A DNA stretch of 64,000 bases from Schistosoma haematobium (taxonomy: Eukaryota; Platyhelminthes; Trematoda; Strigeidida; Schistosomatidae): positions 40,603,691-40,667,690 of the forward strand of contig NC_067198.1 in assembly GCF_000699445.3 (NCBI RefSeq), given 5' to 3'. How positions within the stretch are numbered: position 1 is the first letter of the stretch; each line of letters begins with the position of its first letter. Below the pieces are notes generated by a model. The model saw only the letters and a list, made by a program, of their open reading frames with translations, had not been told where the DNA came from and made no database searches. A program made the translations under genes and the position numbers. This document shows, piece by piece, positions 1 through 13,100 of the stretch.

Positions 1-254
1 TTACTAATTTCTCCACTAAACATTTGATCGAATTGTAATTGCACTATTATTCCTCTCACCATATCTGATCCATATTTAATTTGATCATGGATCTACAATT
101 TCACCTAACATATATGCAGATTCAAGTTAACATTCCATGTGAGTCATATTAACATTAACAATTTCATTATATTTTGCTTGACAATCCTACAGTTCACATG
201 CTTTAAACGATGTACTTCACCCTTAACCTGGCCAATTTTATGGATTATTAATTT

Positions 255-256
<2 letters not shown>

Positions 257-285
<29 letters not shown>
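257..285. repeat. (AT)n microsatellite
   Basis: Uninterrupted alternating AT run of about 29 bp just upstream of a SINE-B copy. Confidence 0.95.
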
Positions 286-288
<3 letters not shown>

Positions 289-700
289 GACTCATGATTT
301 CAACTATTGAAATTATTGAAATCTCCGCAAAACCCCTTCTAATAATCATCATCTGCTCACTAGTGACTGGTTTCAAGAAGTATTTCCTGGAGCCCTAGTG
401 ACCATTGGATTTCAACCAGGTCTGTTGTGAGATAGTAACTCACTGATGACAATGGTGGATGTGTCGATCAATTTCGTGGATTATTTGAAGTTAGACACTA
501 ACACTTTTGGATACCGGCTCAGTCGTATAGATTTTAGGCTCACGCGCGCCAGACTCATAGGTCCTTGATTCGAATCTCATGAGGCGGGATTGTGGATGCA
601 CAGTGATGACGAGTCCCACACTGGGACGAAACGGCCATCCAGTATTTCCAGGTTTTCCATGATGGTCTAGCTTCAATTAATTCATTATCTCAACTATTAA
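284..700 (+). mobile_element. SINE-B copy (tail, spacer, tRNA-like head, hammerhead relic, tail)
   Basis: The order is a tail piece and the ctccgcaaaacccc motif (about 284-340), a spacer (340-505), a tRNA-like head with the A-box-like ggctcagtcgt and a B-box-like gattcgaatctc, a hammerhead remnant (about 596-640), and a tail ending near 700. In the hammerhead, C3 of the CTGANGA core has become A, so it is expected to be inactive. The tail sequence on both sides of the head suggests a head-to-tail arrangement. Confidence 0.8.
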
Positions 701-1033
701 AATTATACGTTATTAATTCCTAAAGAGGTCTTGGATGAAGACTAATGTGGAATCTCATACAAGAACAAAACAACTCTCTAATATTTTCTAACTTTTACTG
801 GTTGTCTAATTTTTAATCGTTTCGTATTGTTCATTAAAAACTGAATAATCACCAAAACACCCCTACACAAATAAAGCCTTTATAACTGAAAATGACTTTT
901 AAACTAGTTCCACAAACAGACATTAAGGAACGTGTCATTAACTACAACAACAACAACAACAACAACATTACTCATTTACATTTTTCCAATGTTTGTTTAA
1001 ATTTTTGTTTTCTTATTTCTTTTGATCTATTAG
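701..1033. other. Intron or upstream sequence of the KCNIP-like gene
   Basis: AT-rich, with a short AAC microsatellite at about 946-966 and the acceptor pyrimidine tract next to 1034. No separate element recognised. Confidence 0.6.
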
Positions 1034-1158
1034 ATTTAACATCGTATGATTTAAAAAGTTTAGATTTACAAACTAAACCAATTTCATTACATAAATTAGA
1101 AATGATGACGAATTTTACACGAAAAGAATTACAATTATTATATCAAGGATTTAAACAT
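1034..1158 (+). CDS. KCNIP-like exon a (first exon in window)
   Basis: Ends in ...LYQGFKH followed by the donor gtgagt. A pyrimidine-rich stretch ending ctattag just before 1034 is the likely acceptor, so the exon starts with two bases of a split codon. The same frame is open upstream to an ATG at 892, but that extension reads through an asparagine run coded by an AAC repeat and through the acceptor tract, so it is probably intron. An alternative first exon starting at 892 cannot be excluded. Confidence 0.8.
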
Positions 1159-4100
1159 GTGAGTATAAATACTTTCACTTTAAACTGATCATTTTACGTT
1201 TTTTACTTACTTGCTTACTTATTTAGTTACGCCTGTTACCCTACCCCAGTGGAACATAGGCTGTTGACTAGCATTCTCCAACACACTCTGTCGTGGGCCT
1301 TCCTTTCCAGATTTGTCCAATTTTTCTTCATTCTTATCATGTCTGTCTCCATTTCTCGGCGTAATCTGTTCTTTGGTCTTCCTTTTGAGGATTCCATATG
1401 AAGGCGTACCCTATGACGCTGTTGAGTACTTTCCTCAATGTGTGCACTATCCACTTCCAGCACTTCTTCCTCATTTCTTCCTCCATGGCAATCTGGTTTG
1501 TTCTCTCCTACAGTTGTCAGTGTTTATTAGTGTTTTGCCAACGGATTCGAAGTATTTTGCGTAGACAGCTGTTAATAAACACTTGTATCTTCGACATGAT
1601 GGCTTTCGTAGTTCTCCGGATTTCCGCCCCATACAGTAGAACTGTCTTGACATTTGTATTGAAAATTGTGAATTTGGTGTTGGTTGATTGACAGTTGTTT
1701 TGAGTTTCAGATGTTCTTCATTTTTAGATACGCTGTTCTTGCCTTACCGATTCGCTCCTTGACATCTGCATCTACTGTAATACTAGATGTTCATTATTTC
1801 CTTTTGTACTTTAATTTACCCCATGGTTAAAGGTATTCAGTATTCGTCTACAATGTTGATCTACTTGTTTATTGTTTTAGTTGATATAATAAAGCCAGAA
1901 CGAACATAGATGCAGAATAATATGAATTCATTATATTTCGTGGTTTCTCATTAGATGCTTACAAACAAATGTGTATTAGAATTTTACATTGAGACAAGAA
2001 ATAGTATGGGACAATGCCCCTAAGTGAATGTAAAGAATTGGAATGACAAAATGACGACCAAACCATCCAGCTCAGAGAACAAAACTTCATCAAAATCATC
2101 CACCTGAGCTACAAATCTTCTCCACCATCTCAAAATCATATGGGCGTAATACGCTTTTTGTTGTTCGAAAATGGGAGAATTTCGCCAAAAGGCAGGCTTC
2201 CACTCGAGAACTACTATATTTTTGTCCATGACACGACCAAACCATCCAGCTCAGAGAACAAAACTCCACCATAATGACAAAGGTTATCAATAATAACTAT
2301 ATATATATATATATATATTCAAAAACAGGTCAGAGGTTATTTGGTGTTAGAATCAAGGAAACGTTAAGGATGGGTGGTGTGATAGTTGAGTGGAGTTCAG
2401 AGACAGATAAGATAAATTTATTTGATAATGATTTTAGAGTTAATGAAGGGTTTGCACAAGATTCCTATAAGTAAAAACTGGTAAGATAGGTTGCATAATA
2501 ATCAAAAAAGATTTGATAAGTTCACATATTTTAAGAGAATTGAGTGGGTGGAAATATATGAGTGAAGGAGGGAATGTTTGTTCTAGCTTTATCTAAATTT
2601 AAAAAAGGAACTAATTGCAGAAAATTTATACAATAAGCTGTATTACAGATGTCTAATTTCCAAAGGAGTTTTCTTTGAAAGAATCATTGTTTCTTATAAT
2701 AATATTTCATTTCAACGATTCTATTGAATTTTCAGAGTTTCATAAATTGTCTTCTTGAAAAACCAGATACACTTTGATAATAAATGGATCAGATCATTTC
2801 GAATTATCTGACATCCTACATGATTTATACTGATCCATTATGATTAGCTCAAAAATTTAGTCTTGAAGTTAACAATGTTTTCCCAACACTTGAGAATTAC
2901 AATTTTACTTATATAACAGGAACCTCCACCCGGAGCCCCTTTGTAGTTGCTGCCCGTCCCAGACCTGGATATAGAAGGATGATTGAGCATAGGGTTAGAG
3001 ACCCCAACCCAAAGAAAACTAACTCGCTAAAAAAACGCTAACAAAAAAATATTATATAATAGGATAATTACTTACTTACTTACGCCTGTTACTCCTAATG
3101 GAGCATAGGCCGCCGACCAGAGTATTCCATATACCTAAATAAATGGTTGCTGTGGTTGTCAGAAGGGGCATCAGCCTCGTGAATTCCGAAGGAATTCGGC
3201 TTTCATCATGAGGCGTCATAAGTCTTCTAAATGAAGACCTTCTGACTTCCAAGTAAGAGTTTAAAAGGTTTGAATAATTTTTTCTGATTAGTGTTTTTTA
3301 GCGAGTAAGTTTTCTACGGGATTGGGTCGGTAATCCTATGCCCAACCCTACTCCTTTACCCGGGCTTGGGACCGGCAGTAGCTCCCGGAGGGACTCCAAG
3401 CGGAGTTATAATAGTATAATACCATCTGCTTACTATTATTATAGATTTTATTGTGATCTATTTACAGAATCATCTAAGTAAGATTATGTGTACATACAAA
3501 CAACTAGATATCTCCAACAGAAAATCAATCGATATTATGAAGAACACTCAAAATACAAATTAGTAAGGACTGGAAATTAATCTTCTACGGTTCTTCATCG
3601 CTTTCAGTGAAACTGACTAACAATTTTCCGACATCAAATAGGTGGATTTACTAGTATTCTTAAAACAAACAGTCTGTGATTTAATTGAACAACCGATAAT
3701 TCAGAATGTACAAGTTAAGCTTGATTAATCATTAAAGATGTTTAAACTTGAGATTTTATTCTTCATCCTCAAAATCAATTTTATGCATTTATTCGAAAAA
3801 TACTTTATTGGTTATATCATCTTTAGTAAATAAACTAACCAAACAATTAGAATACATTAAATGCAAAATTACTTCATTCATAACAATTCAATTGTGGTGT
3901 ATGTGCTACTAATATCGATAGATATAAGTAGTATATCGAAAGTGAAATACCTGGCAGCAGAAGATTAGGAAGATTAATGAAAAGAGAACGAGAACAAAGA
4001 ATGATTGGTGTGAAAATGAAGGAACAATCAAATCTGAGACGATTAAATGACATTTTGCAAATGAATTATTTACTGTATAGTTCACAGAGATTCTGTAATT

Positions 4101-7100
4101 TTATATTCAGATACATTCGATTGTCCTCACTTGTATTCTCATTCATTACACAAGTACCAGGTTTTCCATGGTGGTTTAGCTTCAACTGACTCATGATCTC
4201 AACCATTGAAATCCTTTTTAAGTTTAAAACATTTAAGTACAAAACAATAAACATACTCATTTCATTTTAATTGAAAGGAAAACATTAAAATCTTTATGGT
4301 TAATTCAGTATATGCAAATGGAAAACAAATGTGCCCACTTAAGGCATATATATATATAGAAAACAGTATTATTGACGTGAAGAAGACCTTTTATGATGTA
4401 TAACCCTATTGATAAACACATTCAGTCTGTGAATGACTGTAAGCAATTTGTTTATATATTGTAAAAGTACTCTTATATGGAAGAATAATTATTTTTGTAT
4501 TTTTCACTTTCCATTGTTCTACAGATTTGTCCTTCAGGTGTTGCCAGTAAAGAATCTTTCATAGGAGTATATAGAAGATTTTTTCCTAATCGTGGTATGT
4601 TTATATGATATTATATTACTGGTTAATATTTATATAGAAATTATAGTAAACAATGAGTTTGAAGTTATGCATAACCTGTGTAATATATATTCACTAATTG
4701 TGGGCATATGATTATTTTCATTTTATTTTTGGCAAAATTATAAAAAAGTTACATCTAGTAGGAAGGAAAGGCCATCACTTTGATGACTGGATGATATGGA
4801 CAATCATAACTGCCCACGATTGCCCTGGTACGACTGAGAGTGAGGAGAGTCAGCTCTTCTCGAAATGCTCTCAAATGGCCACGCGTCTACAGTCACTGAC
4901 AGGAAAGTTCAACTCATTGCCTTCTCGTGGCAGGGGGTGCTTTGTTACGACATCGAGAGGACGGAAAGTGAAAATCCGGCGCTTTATTCGGGTTGGTGGA
5001 CACGGAGATTTCAAATAGAGGAGTTGGAAAACCCTGATTCCAAATCAATAGTGCACATGGGCTCCAGTATCCTGAAAGAACAAATGGTGAATGGACCAAG
5101 CATTGGTTACTGGTTACCATGGATCTGCATCTCCTTACATTGGGAATTAGATCTTTAGGTCAAAGGTTCGGGGTGTGGCCACCTAATAAAACAACCTGCT
5201 TCAGTTTTGCCACCCAGGCAGTATCCTAGCCCTCACACAAATCGAATGATTTATATGGCACATACCTGTATGGTGCCTCCTTGTACCATGTTTATGTGTT
5301 TAGACAAATAAATACAATTTCAGTCGAATTTGCTCATTTATTGTACAAACTATATAAAATCATAGTTCACTATTCTTTTGACATAATAACCTAAACCTAT
5401 AGTGATTCAAGTCAATGAAAGTGGGTGTTTTTGACTGAAACTGTTTCCTATGTACAAAATGTACAAATATATTGTTCTTGATGCAATTACCTTATTTCTA
5501 GTAGTTGAATAAAATTATAGAATATACTCGAAGTATATTCGCTTGTTTTAAAGAACTTTGAATTCTGCTTTGTCCATTGACTAATATGTTAGATAGTTGG
5601 ATGTAATAATTCGAAAAACATGCATTTAGTTTTTGTGGTGGTTGGTGTTTATTAGCTATGTTTATCCGGAATATTTAAGAAACTATTGTTCCCAACAAGA
5701 TTCGGCCGCGACTATAAGTTATGGACGACCTTTGAACAAAATCCTAAGTGACCTCGAGGAATATTGGCTGATCAGCAAACAGTCAATATAAAGTAAATAG
5801 ATATTATACAAAACCAAAAAATTAAAGTGAATACACTTCTTATATATGGTTCAAAAACTTGTCAAGGTTAGAAAGAGGTTCAGAGGTTCTAAAATCCTAT
5901 TGCATGCGGTAGAGGAAATCATCCATATTGTAACAGAATAGCTGGCCTCTGGAGGCATGATGAAGTCGCAAAAACTTTTCCAGCCTCGACCACATACCTT
6001 CAATATTGTTTGTTTGTACTCCGGTTGTTGAGTAAACAAAATGCCACTTGTGGATAATGACACGATGCACATAACCAAGCCTATTTAGGAGTCTGTAGGC
6101 TCTCCAAACATCCGTATATATTTGTAGTACCTGGCTGCAGCTAGTGTTACTGGTACTTTTATTATCCATTTCGCAATAATTGTCATAATTTGCCTTAGTT
6201 ATGAATCACATATAGGTTTTTAATCACGAACTGACATCAGCTATACTCTATTTAGCTAAATGAATGAAATACTTTCGCGCCAAAAACCAAGATCTATTAC
6301 CTTATCTCCGATTGCTTCGTCAGCCGTTTTATTTGTTATAGCCTCTCAATTATCACGTTTTGTACAAAATTCCCTATGAACCGATCGTACATTAGCATCA
6401 AGTACTGAAGTCGACACTATGACCTTGAAACCCCTTAAAAGCTTCTGATTGGCTCGTCCATAAATTATAGTCTCTCTAGAAATTCATTTCATATAGTGAT
6501 ATTTAATACCATTTTACTTATTCACCTTTTTATGTTCAAATACCTTTTTAAAATACCATGTAGTTTGTCTTTTTCTTTTTAAATATCTAATTAAAACCTT
6601 CGTAAAACTTCTAGAAAAAATTGTTTGAAAAAACTATTGACACGTTTTAATTTGAACGGTTTGAAGATTTTTTTCTAAAAAAAACCACCTTAAGATTGTA
6701 CGAAATGACAGTTAACAATATGTACATTTCAATGTCATAATAACCTATTTGATATGTTTGAACATAATCATACTATATATTACATACATGTACTAGTTTT
6801 ATGGTGAATGAGAACACAGTTGGGGATAATGAATTTACTATTTAGTACAAAACTACAGAATGTCTTCATAAAATGTAGAACTTATTTACTTACTTACTTA
6901 CGCCTGTTAATCCCAATGGAGAATAGGTCACCGATCAGCATTCTCCAATTCACTCTGTCCTGGACCTTCCTCTCTAATTCTATTCAATTGTTGTTCATTC
7001 TTCTCATGTTTGTCTCGATTTCTTGGCGTCATGTGTTCTTTGGTCTTCTTCTTCCTCATTGACCTTGAGGATTCCATGAGATGATATGCTTACGATGGAG

Positions 7101-10100
7101 TTGGATGCTTTCTTCAATGTGTGTTCTATCCATTTCTAGCACTTCTTCCGCCTGGAGCTCCTCTAGAGCTACTGCCAGTCTCTAGCCCGGGTACAGAAAG
7201 AGGGTTGGGCATGGGTTAACGAAAATATCCCGTGGAAAGCTTACTTACGCCTGTTACTCCTCGTGAAGGAACATAGGCCGATCACCAGCATTCTCCATCC
7301 AACCCTGTATTGGGCAATCCTTTCTAGCTCCTTCCAGTTGTTATTCATCCTTTCCATATCTGCTTTTATTTCCCGACGTAATGTGTTCTTTGGCCTTCCT
7401 CTTTTTCGCTTCCCTTCAGGATTCCAAGTTAGGGCTTGCCTCGTGATGCAGTTTGATGATTTGCGTAATGTATGTTCTATCCATTTCCATCGTCTTTTCC
7501 TAATTCCCTCTTCAGCTCGAAGCTGGCTAGTTCTCTCTCACAAAAGGCTGTTGCTGATGGTATCCGGCCAATGGATGTTGAGTTTCTTGCGTAGACAGCT
7601 ATTTATGAATACTTGCACCTTCTTGATGATGGTTGTTGTAGTTCTCCAAGTTTCAGCTCCATACAGTAGGAATGCCTTGACATTCGCAATGAAGATTCTC
7701 ACTTTGATATTGGTTGAAAGTTGTTTTGAGTTCCATATGTTCTTCCATTGTAGGAATGCGGCCATTGCTTTGCCAATCCTCACCTTTACGTCTGCATCTG
7801 AACCTCCTTGTTCATCGATCATGCTTCCCAGGTATGTGAATGATTCTACATCTTCCAGAGTTTCGCCATCAAGAGTGATCGGATTGCTGTTCTCCGTGTT
7901 GAATTTGAGGACCTTGGTTTTCCTCTTGTGTATGTTGAGACTTACTGATGCAGAGACTGCTGCTAGATTGGCTGTCTTTGTCTGCATCTGTTCGTGTGTA
8001 TGCGATAGGAGGGCTAGGTCACCTGCGAAGTCCAAATCGTCTAATTGATTTTGAGCTGTCCATTGTATTCCGTGTTTTCCTTCAGATGTCGAGGTCCTCA
8101 TAATCCAGTCGACCACCAGAAGAAGAAGGAAGGGAGAGAGTAAACAGCTTTGTCTGACTTCGGTCCTAACTTGGAATGCATCTGTCAGCTGTCCTCCATG
8201 CACTACTTTGCATTGTAGTCCGTCGTATGAGTTCCGGATAATATTGACAATCTTCTCAGGAACTCCGTAGTGTCGAAGAAGTTTCCATAACGTCCTCCTG
8301 TCTACCCTGTCAAATGCCTTTTCATAATCAATGAAGTTGATGTACAGTGACGAGTTCCACTCAACTGATTGTTCGACGATGATCCGTAGTGTCGCAATTT
8401 GGTCTGTGCACGACCGCGTCGAAAACTAACTCGTAAAAAAACGCTAATCATAAAATGTGGAAACCATATAATAAATGCTTCATTTGTAAATCTTCCATCA
8501 ACTGTCCTTTACATTTCGTTTAATTGTTTCAATTCACAATTCTTTTCTATTCCCCTTTCTGCTTTCTTCAATTCGATCTTCTTAGCCTTGTGCTACTAGT
8601 CATTTAACTTTTGATTGATGTTACGTACTACTTATGTCTGTTGACAGATATAAGTAGCATACATTACAGTTTTAATCACTTAATAAGTTAGTTGAACCTC
8701 ATGTAAAACATATTTTTATTTCAATTTCAAATTTATTTTACGGGTGAAGTTTCCTTGTCTCAACCTGGAAAAAATGTATACCTTACTTGTACTAGATGTG
8801 GTATATTGTGATCAAGGGAACTGAATTAATAAAACTGTTGATCAATCATGAGTGATCTATTCTATAACCTCTGTGGTTGCAAAACATCGTGATGTTCTTT
8901 TAAAATAATGACGGGTAAAGGTATACAAATGAGAGACCTTTAGAATTCAATTGTATATGAACAAAAATTACTTGCACAAAAAATACTGAAAAATCAGGTG
9001 ATCGCTCCATATATTTTAGAAACTGAACATGAACCAATGGGATGATAAAACATTAAAGCCGACATATTTTGATTTAAGAATAGTAGAAATTAAATTAATT
9101 TTTCATTTTGAGGTTATGGAGATGGTTAAATTTCATTGAAATCATGGAAGCTAGTTGTAAGACATCGTGGATTGATTGGGTTTTGCATATTAACACCGTT
9201 AGATGCCGGATCAGTGGTCTAGACGTTAAGTGTTCGCATGCAAGATCTAGTGTCCTGTGTTCGAATCCTGCATGAAAGATTATGGATGGATGCTGCTGAG
9301 GAGTCCCATACCAGAACGAATCGGCCGTCCAGTGCTTTCAGGTTTTCAATAGTGGTGTAAAATTGATTGGTTCATGAATTCAATGTAACTAATTTTTTAC
9401 TAAGAAATTAAGGAGTTTTCTCTATTTCAATATAGTTTTTTAGGTTACACTAACATGATCCATCCGATATTCGAGTGATTCATTTTTACGTTGATTGTAA
9501 AACAATATATTAAAGATATTTAGCAGTAATGTCATTGAAACGCTTATGAAACACATACTAAACGGGATACTTCATTAAATCTCTATTCACACAAACATTA
9601 AGGCTACGAAAGTTTCTTTGATTTACCATGGTAGTAAACTCGATTGGCAACATTGTTTATTATGCAACTATTTCAAATAAATAGATCGAATGATTATGAT
9701 TTTTCGGTTACAATGAAAGTGATAGGGTCTCAGATTGTAAAGCTGAATGATGTGAATTCAGAAACCAACAGGTAGCAAACGTTCTTCAGCTGATTCAGGC
9801 ACGTTCTGCTGGTGATCAACAAGTACCACGAAACTTAGGTTCCGAGTTACCTCTTGAATAGTTCCAGCTGTTTAGCAAAGCGCGAACACTTCAAAATTAG
9901 GAAAACTTCGAAGTTTACCAAATTTCATTAGAAAAAGGAAGCTTGTAGCTGTAAGTAAATAAGAATATTTGATCACAAGTGTAAATATATAGTGAATGAG
10001 AACTCAGATAGGGAAAACTAATTAATAGTTTCGTGCGAAATACACAGTGGTTTGATAAAATATGAAAAAAACATATATTAAATATATTATTTGCATATCT

Positions 10101-13100
10101 TTCTCCATTTGCCCTTCAATTACTCCATCATTCTTCTGATTCTGTTGCTATTTCGACTGCTACCTGTATCCCTTCCTATTCTCTTTAAATCAATATTTTG
10201 TTTGCAGGCACTGCACTTCCGATTGTGAGCACATACTACTTATTCTTTATTCTCTTTCTCTTTTTTCTGGTGTTCTTAACTTTCTACTGCCAGACATTTC
10301 ACTCTCGATTAATGATATATACTACTTATATCTGTCGACATCAGTAGCACACACCACAATACTACTTATATCTGTCAGAATAAGTAGCATATATCTCTAA
10401 TACATCACTAATCAGTAATGAATGAAAGAAGTAACTATGAAAAATTCATATTAACTTTTATAGAGTCTACTGGTGATGTTGATACATATATTCTTTCTTT
10501 GATTTCAGCATCTAGTGCTTATGCTCAATTATGCTTTCGAGTTTTTGATCAATGTCAAACAGGACAATTAACATTTGAGGTTAGTTAGTTATTTAATTTT
10601 AAAAAATATTCGAATTATTTTAAGTTGTTTTGATCACTTAATTTCTCATTTGGTAGTCTTACATTGTTTTATTTGAATAACATATATTATCCACACAACT
10701 ATAGTTAGAAATACTTTACCCTTTGGTATTTCTAATAAGGACATTCGTCTAAGTTTAATCGATTAGTTTCACAGTATTTGGACGCTGAGATGTAAAACAT
10801 GTAAGAGGAAGAATGTATTTGTAAAATCTCAGTGAATGAATTTTAAGTAAATCCAATTTTCGCTTGGTAATGTTTGATATTTCTACCTGAAGTATGTGTT
10901 GATGATATTGTTCAGAGGAACAACAAAAACTCTACAACAAAACTATCCAGCTCAAAGAATAAAGCTTCATCAAAACCTTTTATAATTAGCAGACATTAAT
11001 TTGTTAATATCATTGATGAACACGGTGGATCTGATGCAGATGTGAAGACGCGGATTAACAAAGCAAGAGGAACATATCCACAAGTGAAGAACATTTGGAA
11101 CTCGAAACAACTGTCAGTCAGTCAACACCAAAGTCTGAAATTTCAATACAAATATCAACACAGTTCTACTGTATGGGGCGGCAATTCGGAGAATTACGAA
11201 AGCCATCATGTCGAAGATACAAGTGTTAATTAACAGTTGTCTACACAAAATACTTCGGATCCATTGGCCAGACACTATTAGACACTGATAACCTACTGTG
11301 TGAGAGAACAAACCAGATTGCCATGGAGGATGAAATGAGGAAGAAACGCTGGAAGTGGATAGTACACACATTGAGCAGAGCACTCAACTGCGTCGCAAGG
11401 CAAGCTCAAAGAAAAAAGAGGAAAACCAAAGAACACATTACGTCAAGAAACGGAGACGTACATGGGAAAAATGAACAATAATTGGATAGAACTAGAAAGG
11501 GAGGTCCAGGACAGATTGAGTTGGAGAATGTTGGTCGGTAGCCTATGTTCCATTGGGAGTATGTAAGTGAGTAAGTGATTTGTTAACATTCAAGAAAAGC
11601 TATTAAAGTAAAACAAGAATGTATACGTGATTTTAACAATATGCATCTAATGAATTGATCACGTTTGAACCTTTTTTTCTAACATTCAATTTCATATCTT
11701 ATAGTTAATAAAGAAAAAAGAAAATTGAATCATAACGAAGTAAATAATGAATGGTATGAAATACTAAGTTAGATGATAAGTAAATCACCTTGATTTTTTA
11801 TAAATCAGTAACTAGTTGGTATCGAAGTGATTATTAGTAAATTTGTTACTATGTAAATAAACATTTATTTTCTTAATTAAATCTTATCTAATTAGTTTAC
11901 CGAAAAACTGCTTAGCAATACTTAAAGTAAATTAGATATGATTAAATAAATCCAATTTGTTATGTATATTTTATTTGTAATTTAATGTTTTCCTGTGAGA
12001 TGGCGGAGAAGATTTGTAGCTTAGGTGGATGATTTTGATGGAGTTTTGTTCTCTGAGCTGGATGGTTTGGTCGTGCAGCTTTCATTATTCTTCCGAAATT
12101 CAGATAGAAGTTTGTACTAATGATGTCGTTCATAAGAACGATGGAAGCTCCACGACCAAACCATCCAGCTCAGAGAACAGAACTCCATCAAAATGTTTTC
12201 CTGTTTATGACATGAAGTAACCTTATCAAATTTAGATATAACTGGATATATTATATGGAAATTTCCAAAAGAATAACTAAAGTATAGTCAATAATGATTA
12301 TTGATATACTGCTTGAATAACTGGGCTACTTGTTCCTGGTATTTATATATATTTCAGCAAGTTATCTGTAGTTTTTGTTTGTTTTAACGCATTTTTATGT
12401 CTATTAATCGCATAACCTATTGAGGCGCGTTTATGAATTCGATTAGAACCTTTCGCTTTACAGGTTACCAAAAATTATCTATTTGTTTATTGATTTTAAC
12501 ACATAAATATTGGTACAAATGAGCGCTGAATACATATGCGCTATACAAGTCACTTGAATTGTGTATGAGCTTTGACACTGCTCGGGTGCCCAGACAGAAG
12601 CAGGTGGTTTTCTAAAGGGGTCACACCCCAAGCCATTATCTAAAAGTCTAATCCACAAAGCAGTGAAGTAACGTAAGGTGATGTAGTTTCATGGTAACCA
12701 GTGACTAACAGTTGGTTCATACTCCACTTGTTCCTTTAGGATCTTGGATCCCATGTGGACCATAGGTTTGAAATCAGTGTTTTCTAATTTCCCTAGGTGG
12801 ATCCTCAGTATCCGCCATCCCGGTAGGACTTCCCTGACAAAACATTACGAGCAGAGATATCGTGATGGTTGGTAATATTGATTGAAAAGAATGAATATTA
12901 TCCAGATGTCGATCCCTGAACTGCTAACATCTACCTGGTGATCATTAAATATTTATCATCAGGATCGATGAAGAAAGAAGAAAAGGAAACTTATTGAGAT
13001 ACTTTGTGTTGAGGATTCTATATTGTACTAAAAATATAATATTGAATAAAGCCTTTGATAATAATAATAATAGTAATAATGATAATAATAATAGCCATTT

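Larger units (their letters stand above)
6791..8665 (-). repeat. Repeat E copy split by RTE insertions
   Basis: The two halves, about 6791-6880 and 8449-8665, are the reverse complement of repeat E (gtgaatgagaacaca at one end, gacagatataagtag at the other). The interruption is the nested RTE block at 6881-8448, which is bounded by a duplicated stretch of repeat E. Confidence 0.75.

Noticed and set aside
892..1033. Start of the KCNIP-like exon at the ATG at 892
   Set aside because: The extension codes for an asparagine run from an AAC microsatellite and a hydrophobic stretch made by the acceptor pyrimidine tract. It does not resemble KChIP N-termini, so an acceptor at 1033 is preferred.
7263..8048. 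A 261-codon plus-strand frame
   Set aside because: It is the antisense of the RTE reverse transcriptase lying on the minus strand; the same shadow is seen at 42825-43427 opposite the full-length element.
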